This document shows positions 44,714 to 54,249 of a stretch of 64,000 nt of DNA, in pieces. Origin of the DNA: Methanobacterium sp. UBA375 (GTDB taxonomy: Archaea > Methanobacteriota > Methanobacteria > Methanobacteriales > Methanobacteriaceae). The notes under the pieces are model-generated. The model worked only from the letters and a program-made list of their open reading frames with translations, had not been told where the DNA came from and made no database searches. Both the position numbers and the translations under genes were made by a program. How positions within the stretch are numbered: position 1 is the first letter of the stretch; each line of letters opens with the position of its first letter. The stretch covers positions 182,212-246,211 of the forward strand of contig DAGC01000002.1 in assembly GCA_002495625.1 (NCBI GenBank). Direction: 5' to 3'.

Positions 44714-46438
44714 GTGGTATTTAATTTGAAACTTTTCACCAGATCACAAAAGAAAGAAGGGGAGAAAGACCATTTAAATAAATATTTTATCCCTTACATA
44801 CCACTTATTCTGTTAATCATTATTGTAGGCGTTATATCATATTATAGATTGTTAATTCAGATAGATATTGGACCCCTATCAGATACATGCGATTTTCTCT
44901 TGAACGCTCTTTATTTCTCTGGCCAGGGAGTCGGATACTATGATTGGACCAGACCGGTCTTTTTCCCATTCCTGATTTCATTAGTTTTTAAATTAGGATT
45001 TGTCTCTGCAACTGTTGCTTATGTTGTAGACCTCTTAATTTACATATTTGGATTAATAGGATTCTATTTGATATTAAATCTCCATTTCAATAAAATTGAA
45101 AGCTTCTTTGGGGGGTTGATTTATGCTACATTCCCTAATACCATACTAATGTTGGGGTTAGGATTTTCAGATTTTACTTGTGGAGCATTTATAATTTGGG
45201 CATTTTACTTTCTGATTTTAGCTGTTAAAAAAAATTCAAAGTTCTTTATTTTATTTTTCCTTTTCTGGACGATGGCCTTTTTAGCAAGATTCAATGCAGG
45301 TCTTATAATATTCCCAGTAGTTCTCTATATTTTCATGAATAAACAGAAAATTAAAAGTTATAAATATTTAGGATGGGGAATATTAGCTTCTTTCCTTCTT
45401 ATAATACCTGTTTTATGGTTTTATCAAATAGAATTTGGTAATGTCCTTTCTCCATTTGTAGATACTTTTGGTGCAACTTCTAGGACGTTTTCACCTGATT
45501 ATCACCCCTATAATCCCGATCCTTTATTTTATGTTGAGAGATTCTTTAGATACACTGGATTTCAAAGTGTAATAATAACATTATTAATAATCATAGGATT
45601 ATCTATTTATTCTGTAATTAGAGTCAAAAATCAACCTGAAATTAAGAAAAAATTTATGAGCATAGTAAATAGAGAGAAAAGGAATCTGAAATTCAAATTG
45701 TTAATATTCATCATTTTGACATCCATTTTCGTTTTAACATTTGGTCATATTCATTACATGGCCAGCGAAGCAATCTTATTAGCAGTTGGTTTAGTATTCT
45801 TCACTTTGATAAAGGAGTTAAATATAAAAAATATCGATTTGCACTTGTTGGTATTTTCATGGTTTATGGTCTTTTTCATCTTTAACAGCATATATGTTAT
45901 TAAAAGTAGTAGATACTTCATTCTAATGGCTCCTGGTGTTGCATACTTATTGTTATTGGGGTTGAAAATTGTTTTCAGTGAGTTAACAGTTAAATTTAGA
46001 AAAGGTAACTTGATTTTTCCAGCATTTGCTTTAATTCTTACAGTATTGATTTTGTTATCCACAGCATCTCTATTACCGTCAATAGAAGATGGATTTCAAG
46101 GTACTAAAGTCACAAATGAAAAAATAAGTTTAGCAAGCGAATGGTTTATTAATTATGATCAGGATTATGAAAATAAAGTTATTTACTCTAATTTGTGGCC
46201 ATATCTAGCATGGCATTTAAAAACAGATGTGAAGATTATGTTTACATTTAAAAATAACCAAGGATATCTTGGTGGGGTGAAAGATAACACCACATTCACA
46301 CCGCAGGATAATTTAGCTTCTAATAATTATTTAGTAGAAAACAATGCAGATTATTATTTCTCTTCAGATGAGATCAATTTAACTTCTTATAGACCAATAA
46401 AACAATTTGGAAGTTTAGTTATTTATGAAAGAATATGA
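44714..46438 (+). CDS. GT39-like polytopic glycosyltransferase, paralogue of the preceding gene
   Basis: A 574-residue protein sharing layout and sequence blocks with its upstream neighbour: DIGPLSDTCDFLLNALYFSG with GVGYYDWTRPVFFPFLISLV in the first loop, and SEWFINYDQDYENKVIYSNL, LWPYLAWHLKTDV and NYLVENNADYYFS at the C-terminus. This looks like a local tandem duplication followed by divergence. The start is GTG at 44714 or TTG at 44726, the latter having GGTGGT at better spacing. Its role is presumably a second sugar addition to the same surface glycan. Confidence 0.85.
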   Translation: MVFNLKLFTRSQKKEGEKDHLNKYFIPYIPLILLIIIVGVISYYRLLIQIDIGPLSDTCDFLLNALYFSGQGVGYYDWTRPVFFPFLISLVFKLGFVSATVAYVVDLLIYIFGLIGFYLILNLHFNKIESFFGGLIYATFPNTILMLGLGFSDFTCGAFIIWAFYFLILAVKKNSKFFILFFLFWTMAFLARFNAGLIIFPVVLYIFMNKQKIKSYKYLGWGILASFLLIIPVLWFYQIEFGNVLSPFVDTFGATSRTFSPDYHPYNPDPLFYVERFFRYTGFQSVIITLLIIIGLSIYSVIRVKNQPEIKKKFMSIVNREKRNLKFKLLIFIILTSIFVLTFGHIHYMASEAILLAVGLVFFTLIKELNIKNIDLHLLVFSWFMVFFIFNSIYVIKSSRYFILMAPGVAYLLLLGLKIVFSELTVKFRKGNLIFPAFALILTVLILLSTASLLPSIEDGFQGTKVTNEKISLASEWFINYDQDYENKVIYSNLWPYLAWHLKTDVKIMFTFKNNQGYLGGVKDNTTFTPQDNLASNNYLVENNADYYFSSDEINLTSYRPIKQFGSLVIYERI

Positions 46439-46487
46439 TCTATTAGTTATAATAAAAGATTTTTAAAAGTATTTTAAGGGTTTATAT

Positions 46488-47657
46488 ATGAAAATAGGTG
46501 TTATTACATCAGCATACCCTGAATTTGAGGATGATCCTCACGGGATATTCGTTCATAGATTAATGAGAGAAATCGTTAAACATGGCCATGAGGTACACAT
46601 TTTAGTCCCATATGCCGGTGGTAAAACCAAATATAACCTCGAAGGTGTCACCATAGATAGATTTAATTACTTTTATCCTAAAAGGTTTCAAAGGCTTGCT
46701 GGAAGGGCCGGGATGATTGATAATGTTAAAGAGGGAGCATTGGTTAAATTACAGGTTTTAACTTTTCTTTTTTTTAATATAATACATTCACTGAGAAAGT
46801 TTAGAGATATGGACGTTGTTCATGTGCAGTGGCCCATACCCAATGGTTTAGGGGCTTTATTTTTAAAAAAATTATATGGAATTCCTTATGTAAACACCAT
46901 ACATGGTGAGGAAGTGTATTTATCAAAAAGATATCACACTATATTTGCCCTTAAATGGATAGTAAGCAATGCAAGGAAAACCATAACCAACAGCTCAGCT
47001 ACCAGAGACTCCTGTTTGGAAGTGGGACTGAGTGGAGATAATATTCAAATAATACCATTTGGAGTGGACACCAATTTTTTCAAACCATTAAAAATTCCAA
47101 AAAATGAAAATAAGTTCCAAATATTATCGGTGGGCTATTTAATAGAGCGAAAAGGATTTGAATATCTTATAATGGCTATGAAAGAGGTTTTAAGAAAGCA
47201 TAATAATGTAAATTTAAAGATAGTTGGATCGGGACCTTTAGAAGGTAGGCTTAAAGATATCATTAAAGAATTAAGATTAGAAAATGAAGTTGAAATTAAT
47301 AAAAACGTTTCAGATGAAGAATTGTTGCATTTATATAATTCATCGGACCTTTTTGTATTACCATCGATAATTGATTCAGAGGGAAATACTGAAGGTTTAG
47401 GTGTGGTTTTATTAGAAGCTATGGCTTGTGGTTTACCTGTGATTGCATCTACCGTAGGTGGAATTACAGATATAATAATTAACAATGAAACTGGTTTACT
47501 ATTTAATCAGAAGGATAGCCAAGATATAGCTATGAAAATAGTTTTTTCTATTGAAAATAAATCAGAAATGAATAAATTAGCTGAAAATGGATATAATTTT
47601 GTTAAAGAGGATTTCAGTTGGAAAATGGTTGCAAAATCATATATAAATTGTTATTAA
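46488..47657 (+). CDS. GT4 family glycosyltransferase
   Basis: A 389-residue GT-B enzyme: the N-terminal domain begins KIGVITSAYPEFEDDPHG with HGIFVHRL, and the nucleotide-sugar-binding domain has LSVGYLIERKGFEYLI, DEELLHLYNSSDLFVLPSI and EGLGVVLLEAMACGLPVIAS, which contains the EX7E motif. It is cytoplasmic or membrane-associated and builds the lipid-linked glycan with retention of configuration. It follows the GT39-like pair in the same direction. Confidence 0.92.
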   Translation: MKIGVITSAYPEFEDDPHGIFVHRLMREIVKHGHEVHILVPYAGGKTKYNLEGVTIDRFNYFYPKRFQRLAGRAGMIDNVKEGALVKLQVLTFLFFNIIHSLRKFRDMDVVHVQWPIPNGLGALFLKKLYGIPYVNTIHGEEVYLSKRYHTIFALKWIVSNARKTITNSSATRDSCLEVGLSGDNIQIIPFGVDTNFFKPLKIPKNENKFQILSVGYLIERKGFEYLIMAMKEVLRKHNNVNLKIVGSGPLEGRLKDIIKELRLENEVEINKNVSDEELLHLYNSSDLFVLPSIIDSEGNTEGLGVVLLEAMACGLPVIASTVGGITDIIINNETGLLFNQKDSQDIAMKIVFSIENKSEMNKLAENGYNFVKEDFSWKMVAKSYINCY

Positions 47658-47688
47658 TCGATTTACTAAAGTTGGATGGGGTGATTTC

Positions 47689-48771
47689 ATGAAGAAAATT
47701 TTATATATCATGCATGTGGATTGGGCATGGATTAAACAAAGGCCTCATTTCATTGCTGAAGGATTGTCAGAAAATTTTCAACTTAAAGTTATTCATTTCC
47801 GTAGTAAACATTATTTATTCAAGAAAACTGAATCTAAAGGAGAATTAAGTATATCATCTGCTTTCAGACTTCCTTATTACGAGAACGAAATAATTTATAA
47901 TCTCAATAAAGTTTATCTGGAATTTTACTTTGAACGACTAATTAAAAAATTCAAGCCAGATTTCATCTGGATTACTTTTCCTCAACTTTACGATTACATT
48001 CCTTCAAATTTAGATTGTAAGATTATTTATGATTGTATGGATTTACCAACTGGCTTCGATTTTTCAGATGATTTCAAACTCAAAATCTTAGATTCCGAAG
48101 AAAGACTGGTAAATGACGCTTCCTTAGTTTTAACATCTTCTAACTACCTTTTTAAAAGATTAAATAGCAAATACCACTGTGAAGACAGGCTATTTCTAGT
48201 TAGAAACGCATTTGGAGGAGAATTTGTTGGAGATTATACTGTAAAGAAACCAGAAAAACCTTACAAAATAGGATATATAGGAACAATTTCAAAATGGATA
48301 GATTTTCAAGGGATAAAAAAAACCTTATATGCAATGGAAGATATAGAATACCATTTTATCGGACCTGTTGAACTAAAAAATGTATTAAATGAGGATAGGA
48401 TAAAATTTTACGGAGCAATTGAACACAAAGAACTTTATAATTATGTTAAAGACTTTGATTGTCTTATAGTGCCATTTGAAGTTGATGAAAAGATTAAATC
48501 TGCTGATCCTGGAAAGATTTATGAATACATTAACTTTAACAAACCAATAATTTCAGTTTATTATGAGGAATTAGAATATTTTTCTAATTTTATCTATTTT
48601 TACTCTAATACAGAAGAATTATTAGAATTGTTATATCAAATGATTAATAAAGGATTTTTAAGGAAATATTCAAATGAAGAAAGAGTTAAATTCTTAAAAA
48701 AGAATTCTTGGGATTTGCGGGTAAAAGAAATACAAGATTTATTAATTAAATCAATGAAGAAGTTAAATTAG
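47689..48771 (+). CDS. GT-B glycosyltransferase, GT1/GT4-like
   Basis: A 360-residue protein opening MKKILYIMHVDWAWIKQRPH, a pattern seen in polysaccharide glycosyltransferases that start with a QRPH site. The C-terminal domain reads YKIGYIGTISKWIDFQGI, YGAIEHKELYNYVKDFD and CLIVPFEVDEKIKSADPGKI with EYINFNKPIIS, the usual nucleotide-sugar-binding part. Family assignment is less secure than for its neighbour because the EX7E motif is weak. It is part of the glycan operon. Confidence 0.8.
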   Translation: MKKILYIMHVDWAWIKQRPHFIAEGLSENFQLKVIHFRSKHYLFKKTESKGELSISSAFRLPYYENEIIYNLNKVYLEFYFERLIKKFKPDFIWITFPQLYDYIPSNLDCKIIYDCMDLPTGFDFSDDFKLKILDSEERLVNDASLVLTSSNYLFKRLNSKYHCEDRLFLVRNAFGGEFVGDYTVKKPEKPYKIGYIGTISKWIDFQGIKKTLYAMEDIEYHFIGPVELKNVLNEDRIKFYGAIEHKELYNYVKDFDCLIVPFEVDEKIKSADPGKIYEYINFNKPIISVYYEELEYFSNFIYFYSNTEELLELLYQMINKGFLRKYSNEERVKFLKKNSWDLRVKEIQDLLIKSMKKLN

Positions 48772-48820
48772 AATACCTGTCAAGATGTTATTAGAATAGC
48801 TGTATGTAATTGGTGTTATA

Positions 48821-49597
48821 ATGGTAAAGATGGATTGTTATGATGAATTCTACGATCAAGTCTATTCTGTTGGACGCAGATTTAGTGATGAAGAAAGAAA
48901 TAGAATTATGACTATAATCCAGATGATACCAAATGATGTAGATTCATTATTAGAGGTTGGTTGTGGGGATGGTAGAATCATAAACAACCTCAAAAATAAG
49001 TATGAAAATATTTGTGGTATGGATATTAGTAATGAAGCACTTAAAAATGTTAAAACACCAAAAATTAAAGGTAGAATTGAAAATATCCCTTTTCCAGACA
49101 ATAGCTTTGATATTGTTCTATGTAGTGAAGTTCTTGAACATCTGCCTAATACAATTTATGAAAAAGCTCTCAAAGAACTCCAGAGAGTTGCAAATAAATA
49201 TATCTTAATTACTGTTCCTAATGAAGAAAACCTTCAGATTGGTAATGTAAAATGCCCTCAATGTGCTTCTTCATTCCATGTTTATGGACATTTAAGATCG
49301 TTTAGTCTTTTACATATGAAGGATTTATTTGAATTTTTTGGATTAGTTGATTTTGAAATAGTTTTAAATGATGTCTATGTATTAGATGATTTGGTTATAA
49401 AAATCAAAAAATGGTTAAAAATAGATATTTTTACTTTTGAAGACGCGAAATCATGTCCAAAATGTGGATTTACTGTTTCACATAAGATAAATGGATTTAA
49501 TAATACAAAAAAACCTTATTTAATAGAGCGACTTCCATTTCAATTTCCAATGAAGAAAAGTGGTGGTTGGATTATAGCATTGTATGTTAAAAAATGA
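48821..49597 (+). CDS. SAM-dependent methyltransferase with zinc-ribbon inserts
   Basis: A 258-residue class I methyltransferase: motif I LLEVGCGDGRIINNL (about 45-59), acidic motif ICGMDIS, and VLCSEVLEHLPN. Two CxxC pairs (CPQCASSF about 143-150 and CPKCGFTV about 211-218) could together bind a zinc ion. It may methylate a sugar or terminate a glycan chain. The stop overlaps the start of the flippase gene (ATGA at 49594-49597), so the two are translationally coupled. Confidence 0.85.
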   Translation: MVKMDCYDEFYDQVYSVGRRFSDEERNRIMTIIQMIPNDVDSLLEVGCGDGRIINNLKNKYENICGMDISNEALKNVKTPKIKGRIENIPFPDNSFDIVLCSEVLEHLPNTIYEKALKELQRVANKYILITVPNEENLQIGNVKCPQCASSFHVYGHLRSFSLLHMKDLFEFFGLVDFEIVLNDVYVLDDLVIKIKKWLKIDIFTFEDAKSCPKCGFTVSHKINGFNNTKKPYLIERLPFQFPMKKSGGWIIALYVKK

Positions 49598-51102
49598 TTC
49601 CCATGAAATGCAAAGCAGATGAACAGAATCAGGATTATATAAAATTCACTGATAATGTTTTATGGGTTGGGTTGTCCCAGGTAATAATTTACATAATCAG
49701 TTTTTTCACATTCCCAGTTATAGCAAAAACATTTGGTCCGGCATTATATGGTCTTTGGGCGCAAATTCTTGTAACTGTGGGATTATTAACACCAATATTA
49801 ACTCTTCATCTGGGTACCGCAATTGTTAGGTATTTATCCCATGAGAGTTCAAAAAATAAGCTAAGTCAACCTTTTTTTAACATTTACTTTTTGATCTTGT
49901 TCATTTCATTAGTTTTGATAGTGATATCATTATTTTTTAAAAATAATCTGTCACTATTCTTATTTGGAACTCAGGAATTTAGCAATTACATTATTCTAAC
50001 ATTTATATGGGCAGGTTCTAGTTCGTTTTTACTTTATTTAATATCCTTTCTACGTGCAAAAGGTCAAATAAAAGAATTATCATTGATTAATATTTTTTCT
50101 TATTTTGCTAAATTTATTCCATTAATTATTTTTGCGATATTGGGATTTCCTTTATGGTTTATCATTACTACTCAAATTTTTGTTGAAGTATTTTTTGTAG
50201 TCTTCTTAACGATAGATATAACAAGAAAAATAGGATTTAATACTCCCAATTTTAAAAAATTGAAAAAATATCTCCAATTTAGCATTCCACAGATACCTAG
50301 TGGCATATTGTTGTGGGTAATCGATTCCAGCGATCGATACTTTATTACAAATATTCTAAACTTAACGCAAACTGGTATTTATTCTGCTTCATACACATTA
50401 GGAACCACAATTTCGGCATTCTATATTCCTATAAGTTTCGTTGTTTTTCCTTTGATTTCAAGATTTTGGGAAAATAAGAATATTGAAGATGTTAAAAGGT
50501 ATCTGGAGTATTCTACCAAAATTTTTCTAACATTGGCTATTCCATCAGTTGTTGGTTTATTAATTATATCTGAACCGTTATTGGTCCTTCTAAGTTCAAC
50601 TGATTTTGCATCTGGAGGGGGTTTTTTAACCTTTTTAATAGCGTTAGGAATGGTTTTCTTTGGTTTGTATCAAATTAATATGTATGTTATATGTTTAGTT
50701 GAGAAAACACATGCAATACCTGTAATAGCTTTTTTGGGGGCTCTGATAAACATAGTCCTTAACTTGATTTTGATACCACAAATGGGGATTATGGGCGCTG
50801 CAGTATCTACTATTACTGCATATTTTCTGCTGGCTTTGATTGTTTTAGTATGGGCAAAAAAGGAGATTGGTTATGTAATCAATGGAGTTTTTTTATCGAA
50901 AATAATATTAGCTAGTATTTTGATGGGTTTAGTACTTGGAATGGTAGCCATCAATACCATTTTAGACTTATTTATTGTAATTATTGTGGGATTATTGGTA
51001 TACTGTGTATGTGTAATTTTGATCCGGGCATTTTCTGAAGAAGAGAAAAAATTTATTTTAACCTTTTTAAAATCATTAAAATCGAGAATATCACGAAGAT
51101 GA
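49594..51102 (+). CDS. Oligosaccharide flippase (Wzx/MATE-like, polysaccharide biosynthesis protein)
   Basis: A 502-residue protein with about 14 helices. The N-terminal region (FTDNVLWVGLSQVIIYIISF, then FGPALYGLWAQILV) and the middle section with YFITNILNLTQTGIYSASYT match polysaccharide export proteins of the RfbX/Wzx type. It would flip a lipid-linked glycan for transfer to S-layer protein or surface polymer. Start codon choices are ATG at 49594 (coupled to the previous stop) and ATG at 49603. It is the last plus-strand gene of the cluster. Confidence 0.9.
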   Translation: MIPMKCKADEQNQDYIKFTDNVLWVGLSQVIIYIISFFTFPVIAKTFGPALYGLWAQILVTVGLLTPILTLHLGTAIVRYLSHESSKNKLSQPFFNIYFLILFISLVLIVISLFFKNNLSLFLFGTQEFSNYIILTFIWAGSSSFLLYLISFLRAKGQIKELSLINIFSYFAKFIPLIIFAILGFPLWFIITTQIFVEVFFVVFLTIDITRKIGFNTPNFKKLKKYLQFSIPQIPSGILLWVIDSSDRYFITNILNLTQTGIYSASYTLGTTISAFYIPISFVVFPLISRFWENKNIEDVKRYLEYSTKIFLTLAIPSVVGLLIISEPLLVLLSSTDFASGGGFLTFLIALGMVFFGLYQINMYVICLVEKTHAIPVIAFLGALINIVLNLILIPQMGIMGAAVSTITAYFLLALIVLVWAKKEIGYVINGVFLSKIILASILMGLVLGMVAINTILDLFIVIIVGLLVYCVCVILIRAFSEEEKKFILTFLKSLKSRISRR

Positions 51103-51139
51103 TACCGTGTTGGAACAGTAGACTTATTTTGTTTTTATA

Positions 51140-52288
51140 TTAACGATTCATATGATCGTAAACGTCCTTCAATTTTTGCGCTGAATTATCCCAATTGTAT
51201 TCCTTTAAAACTGTTTGTCTTGCGTTTTTGGATATTTTGGTATTTTCACTTTCTAATGCTTTAATTAGTGTATCTCTAAATGATTTTGGGTTGTCTTTTT
51301 CGTATAGGTATCCATTTTCACCGTTTTTTATAACTTCTTTAATTCCCCCCACATCACTTCCTAAAACAACATTTTCCATAGATAGGGCTTCTAAAAGTTT
51401 TAAAGGTGTTATTAATTCGGATGAAGTGGTTGAAGGACGTGGAATAACAAATAAGTCAGAGATTTGATAGTATTGGGGCATCAATCCATGGTCTATTGTG
51501 GGTAGGATATGTACTTGATTATATTCTTTCGAAAGTTTATTTATCTGATTGTAATAAGGCCCATGACCCATAAAAACAAATGAAATTCCGGGATAATTCT
51601 CAACTATAAAAGGAATTGTTTGAATTATCAGGTCCATACCATTTAAACCATCTAAATAACCAGCATATAGTACAATTTTTTCTGGATTGCCTAATTTTTC
51701 TCTTAATGATGTGGTCAGATGGGATTTTTGAGGTTTAAATTTTTCACTATTTACTCCATTGGGTATTACAGTGATTTTCTCTTCTGGAAGTTTATACTGA
51801 TTTCGTACCCATTTCTTCAGGCTGTCTGAAAGGGTAATTATGTGAGAAGCTTTTTTCAATATTTTCAACAGATTCATGATATAGTACATATAAATACTGT
51901 TCACATCTTCATGGGGATGTAATTCAATTAATAGGGGTTTATTAAATCTTTTATGCAATTTATATGCCGAAATGATATAAGGAGGCAATGTTCTAGATTG
52001 AATTATATCAAAACGTTCTTTTTTAGCTGCGTCAAAAATTTTTTTTTCATGGTGGTAGTATCTCAGCACAGGTAGCTTATGGATTGATGTCGGGGACAAT
52101 GCAGTTATTCGTTTTACTTTAATATGGTCAAAAATTTCATATTTTAATTTAAAATATGAACCGTTAACCATCTTCTCAGGGGTTAAAACTGATATTTGAT
52201 AGGGAATTCTCGATAAGAGATTATATATGCGAATACTAGAACCCGTATGGTCCGGTAGGAATGTGTTATGTAAAATTAATATCTTCAA
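51140..52288 (-). CDS. GT4 family glycosyltransferase
   Basis: A 382-residue GT-B enzyme from a TTG start at 52288 (LKILILHNTFLPDHTGSSIR), preceded by AAAGGTGG; the longer open frame to 52438 overlaps the neighbouring gene and is rejected. Blocks include KITVIPNGVNSEKFKP, KIVLYAGYLDGLNGMDLIIQ and SELITPLKLLEALSMENVVL. It lies on the minus strand in a second operon (51140-54897) convergent with the first, as part of the same surface-glycan locus. Confidence 0.9.
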   Translation of the reverse strand: MKILILHNTFLPDHTGSSIRIYNLLSRIPYQISVLTPEKMVNGSYFKLKYEIFDHIKVKRITALSPTSIHKLPVLRYYHHEKKIFDAAKKERFDIIQSRTLPPYIISAYKLHKRFNKPLLIELHPHEDVNSIYMYYIMNLLKILKKASHIITLSDSLKKWVRNQYKLPEEKITVIPNGVNSEKFKPQKSHLTTSLREKLGNPEKIVLYAGYLDGLNGMDLIIQTIPFIVENYPGISFVFMGHGPYYNQINKLSKEYNQVHILPTIDHGLMPQYYQISDLFVIPRPSTTSSELITPLKLLEALSMENVVLGSDVGGIKEVIKNGENGYLYEKDNPKSFRDTLIKALESENTKISKNARQTVLKEYNWDNSAQKLKDVYDHMNR

Positions 52289-52311
52289 ATTACCACCTTT
52301 GAATTTAACGT

Positions 52312-53208
52312 TTATTCGTTTATTCCATCTTTTAAACCTTTGTAATATGCCAAAAATAAATTTGAGTTGCGATAAATAATACTGAGAACAATAGGAAATG
52401 TAAATGCACCTAAAACCTGATAAACCATAAAAATCCAATAATCACTCTTCTTCGCCCATTTTTTCATGAAAATCCAGCGGTTTCTGGTTATATAATATAA
52501 ACCTGTTGGTTTGGAGATACCGCCACCTGAACGGGAAACTTTGTGCCAGATTTTAGCGGTAGGCACATATAAACTTTTATACCCTGCCTGGTTGGCTCTT
52601 AATGTCCAGTCGCTTTCTTCAAAGTATAAGAAATATTTCCTATCCATCAGACCTATAACATCTATAACATCAGTTTTGATTAGAAAAGCGGAGCCACTGA
52701 CATATTCGACTTCTTTTTGGTCATCGTATTGGCCTTTATCTACTTCATCGGATCCAATCTGTATACCGCGGGCAAATTTCCAAGATATCTTACAGCCTGC
52801 ACTCCAGATAACATCTGGCTTATCATAATAGTAGATTTTAGGGCCTAGAATACCAATTTGTGTGTCTTTTTCACCTGCATTTATCAGTTCTTCCAGGAAA
52901 TCTTCATCGACTATGGTGTCGTTGTTTAAAAGCAGAATATATTTAGGCTTAAAATTTTTTAATGCATATTGAATTCCTATATTATTTCCTCCGGCAAATC
53001 CATAGTTTTCTTCATTTTCTATTATTATGAGCTCTTTACCTTTCGAGTAGTCTTTGATTTTCTTAACTGAATCGTCATGGGAGTGGTTGTCAACGATGAT
53101 TATCTCATAATTAGGATAATCAATTCTATAAAGCGATTCCAGGCACTCTATGGTGTCTTCCCAGCCGTTCCAATTAATAATAACTATGGTAACTTTAGGG
53201 TTTTCCAT
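52312..53208 (-). CDS. GT2 family glycosyltransferase, rhamnosyltransferase-like
   Basis: A 298-residue GT-A enzyme: VTIVIINWNGWEDTIECLES at the N-terminus, EIIIVDNHSHDDS, NYGFAGGNNIGI and LLLNNDTIVDEDFLEEL, which carries the metal-binding DxD-type site NDT. The last 60 residues hold a hydrophobic helix (FMVYQVLGAFTFPIVLSIIY) that could anchor it to the membrane. It resembles rhamnosyl- and dTDP-sugar transferases of polysaccharide loci. It precedes the GT4 gene in the minus-strand operon. Confidence 0.9.
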   Translation of the reverse strand: MENPKVTIVIINWNGWEDTIECLESLYRIDYPNYEIIIVDNHSHDDSVKKIKDYSKGKELIIIENEENYGFAGGNNIGIQYALKNFKPKYILLLNNDTIVDEDFLEELINAGEKDTQIGILGPKIYYYDKPDVIWSAGCKISWKFARGIQIGSDEVDKGQYDDQKEVEYVSGSAFLIKTDVIDVIGLMDRKYFLYFEESDWTLRANQAGYKSLYVPTAKIWHKVSRSGGGISKPTGLYYITRNRWIFMKKWAKKSDYWIFMVYQVLGAFTFPIVLSIIYRNSNLFLAYYKGLKDGINE

Positions 53209-53246
53209 ATAAGCACCTAAAAGGAATATTTAATTTAATCAACGAT

Positions 53247-54185
53247 TTATTTCAATTTTTTTCTTAGCAGCTTATTTTCTTTCTGGATGATGTAAATTTC
53301 TCTTTTAAGTAGACTGATCTGGGTAGCTACAAACCCAAATATCAGTATCTGTATACCGGATAATATCATCAACACCATAAAAAGCATCAGAGGTCGGGTA
53401 GGGTCTAAAGTACCCATTAAATACTGATAAAATAAATAAATTGCACTTACAATTCCAATTAGACATACAATAATTCCAATTACACCAAATAATATCATTG
53501 GTTTTTCATAAAAGGAGAATAATAGATGGGACATGGTGGTTTTCCCATATCTAACCTTTGACTTACCAAGTTCTCTGCCCTTTAAAGTAACAGGGATTTC
53601 TTTTATATTAAAACCAACCGCTTTTGCTTTGGAAATTATTTCAGGATTAATTTCTGTGCCATCAGAATCTAATTCAATTGAATCCAACACTTCTTTTCTA
53701 TAAGCTCTTAAAACACCGGTAACTGTACTTAAATTGTTGGCCATCGCATATCCAACTAGTTTATTTGCAGTTTTACTTATAAACAGTCTTAATGGGGGGA
53801 TGTTCTCTGTTTTACCGCCATCCATATATTGAGACCCTACAACTATGTCGGTTGACTCGTCAAGTTCCTCTATTAATTTAGGGATATAAGTAGGATCATA
53901 ACTTAAATCAGCATCAATAGTTACGATTACGTCTCCATCTGCTTTTTCAAAACCAGTCCTTAATGCTCTGCCCATTCCCATATTTATAGGATGTTTTAGG
54001 ATATGGATATTTGATTTATTTGAATGAAAGTCTTTAGCTAGTGGAAGTGTGTTATCAGAACTTCCATCGTCCACTACGATAATTTCATAATCATTGAAAT
54101 TTTTTAAAATATCATTCACTATTTCCAACGTTTTAAGAACATTTTCTTCCTCATTGTACATAGGAATGATAATAGAAACTTTCAT
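53247..54185 (-). CDS. GT2 glycosyltransferase, dolichyl-phosphate sugar synthase-like, with C-terminal helices
   Basis: A 312-residue protein: VSIIIPMYNEEENVLKTLEI, EIIVVDDGSSDNTLPLA, GMGRALRTGFEKADGDV and TIDADLSYDPTYIPKL, the normal GT-A core of DPM-type synthases. Two C-terminal transmembrane segments (about 227-252 and 262-287) are followed by a short cytoplasmic tail. It probably makes the lipid-phosphate-activated sugar used by the GT39-like enzymes of the same locus; that pairing is inference. Confidence 0.9.
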   Translation of the reverse strand: MKVSIIIPMYNEEENVLKTLEIVNDILKNFNDYEIIVVDDGSSDNTLPLAKDFHSNKSNIHILKHPINMGMGRALRTGFEKADGDVIVTIDADLSYDPTYIPKLIEELDESTDIVVGSQYMDGGKTENIPPLRLFISKTANKLVGYAMANNLSTVTGVLRAYRKEVLDSIELDSDGTEINPEIISKAKAVGFNIKEIPVTLKGRELGKSKVRYGKTTMSHLLFSFYEKPMILFGVIGIIVCLIGIVSAIYLFYQYLMGTLDPTRPLMLFMVLMILSGIQILIFGFVATQISLLKREIYIIQKENKLLRKKLK

Positions 54186-54249
54186 ACAATAAAATAAGGA
54201 TTTTAATATAATATACTTTTCTAGGAGAAAATAAAAAGTGTAAAAAATT

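Noticed and set aside
52289..52438. N-terminal extension of the GT4 gene at 51140
   Set aside because: It overlaps the neighbouring GT2 gene and the TTG at 52288 with AAAGGTGG gives a normal family start.
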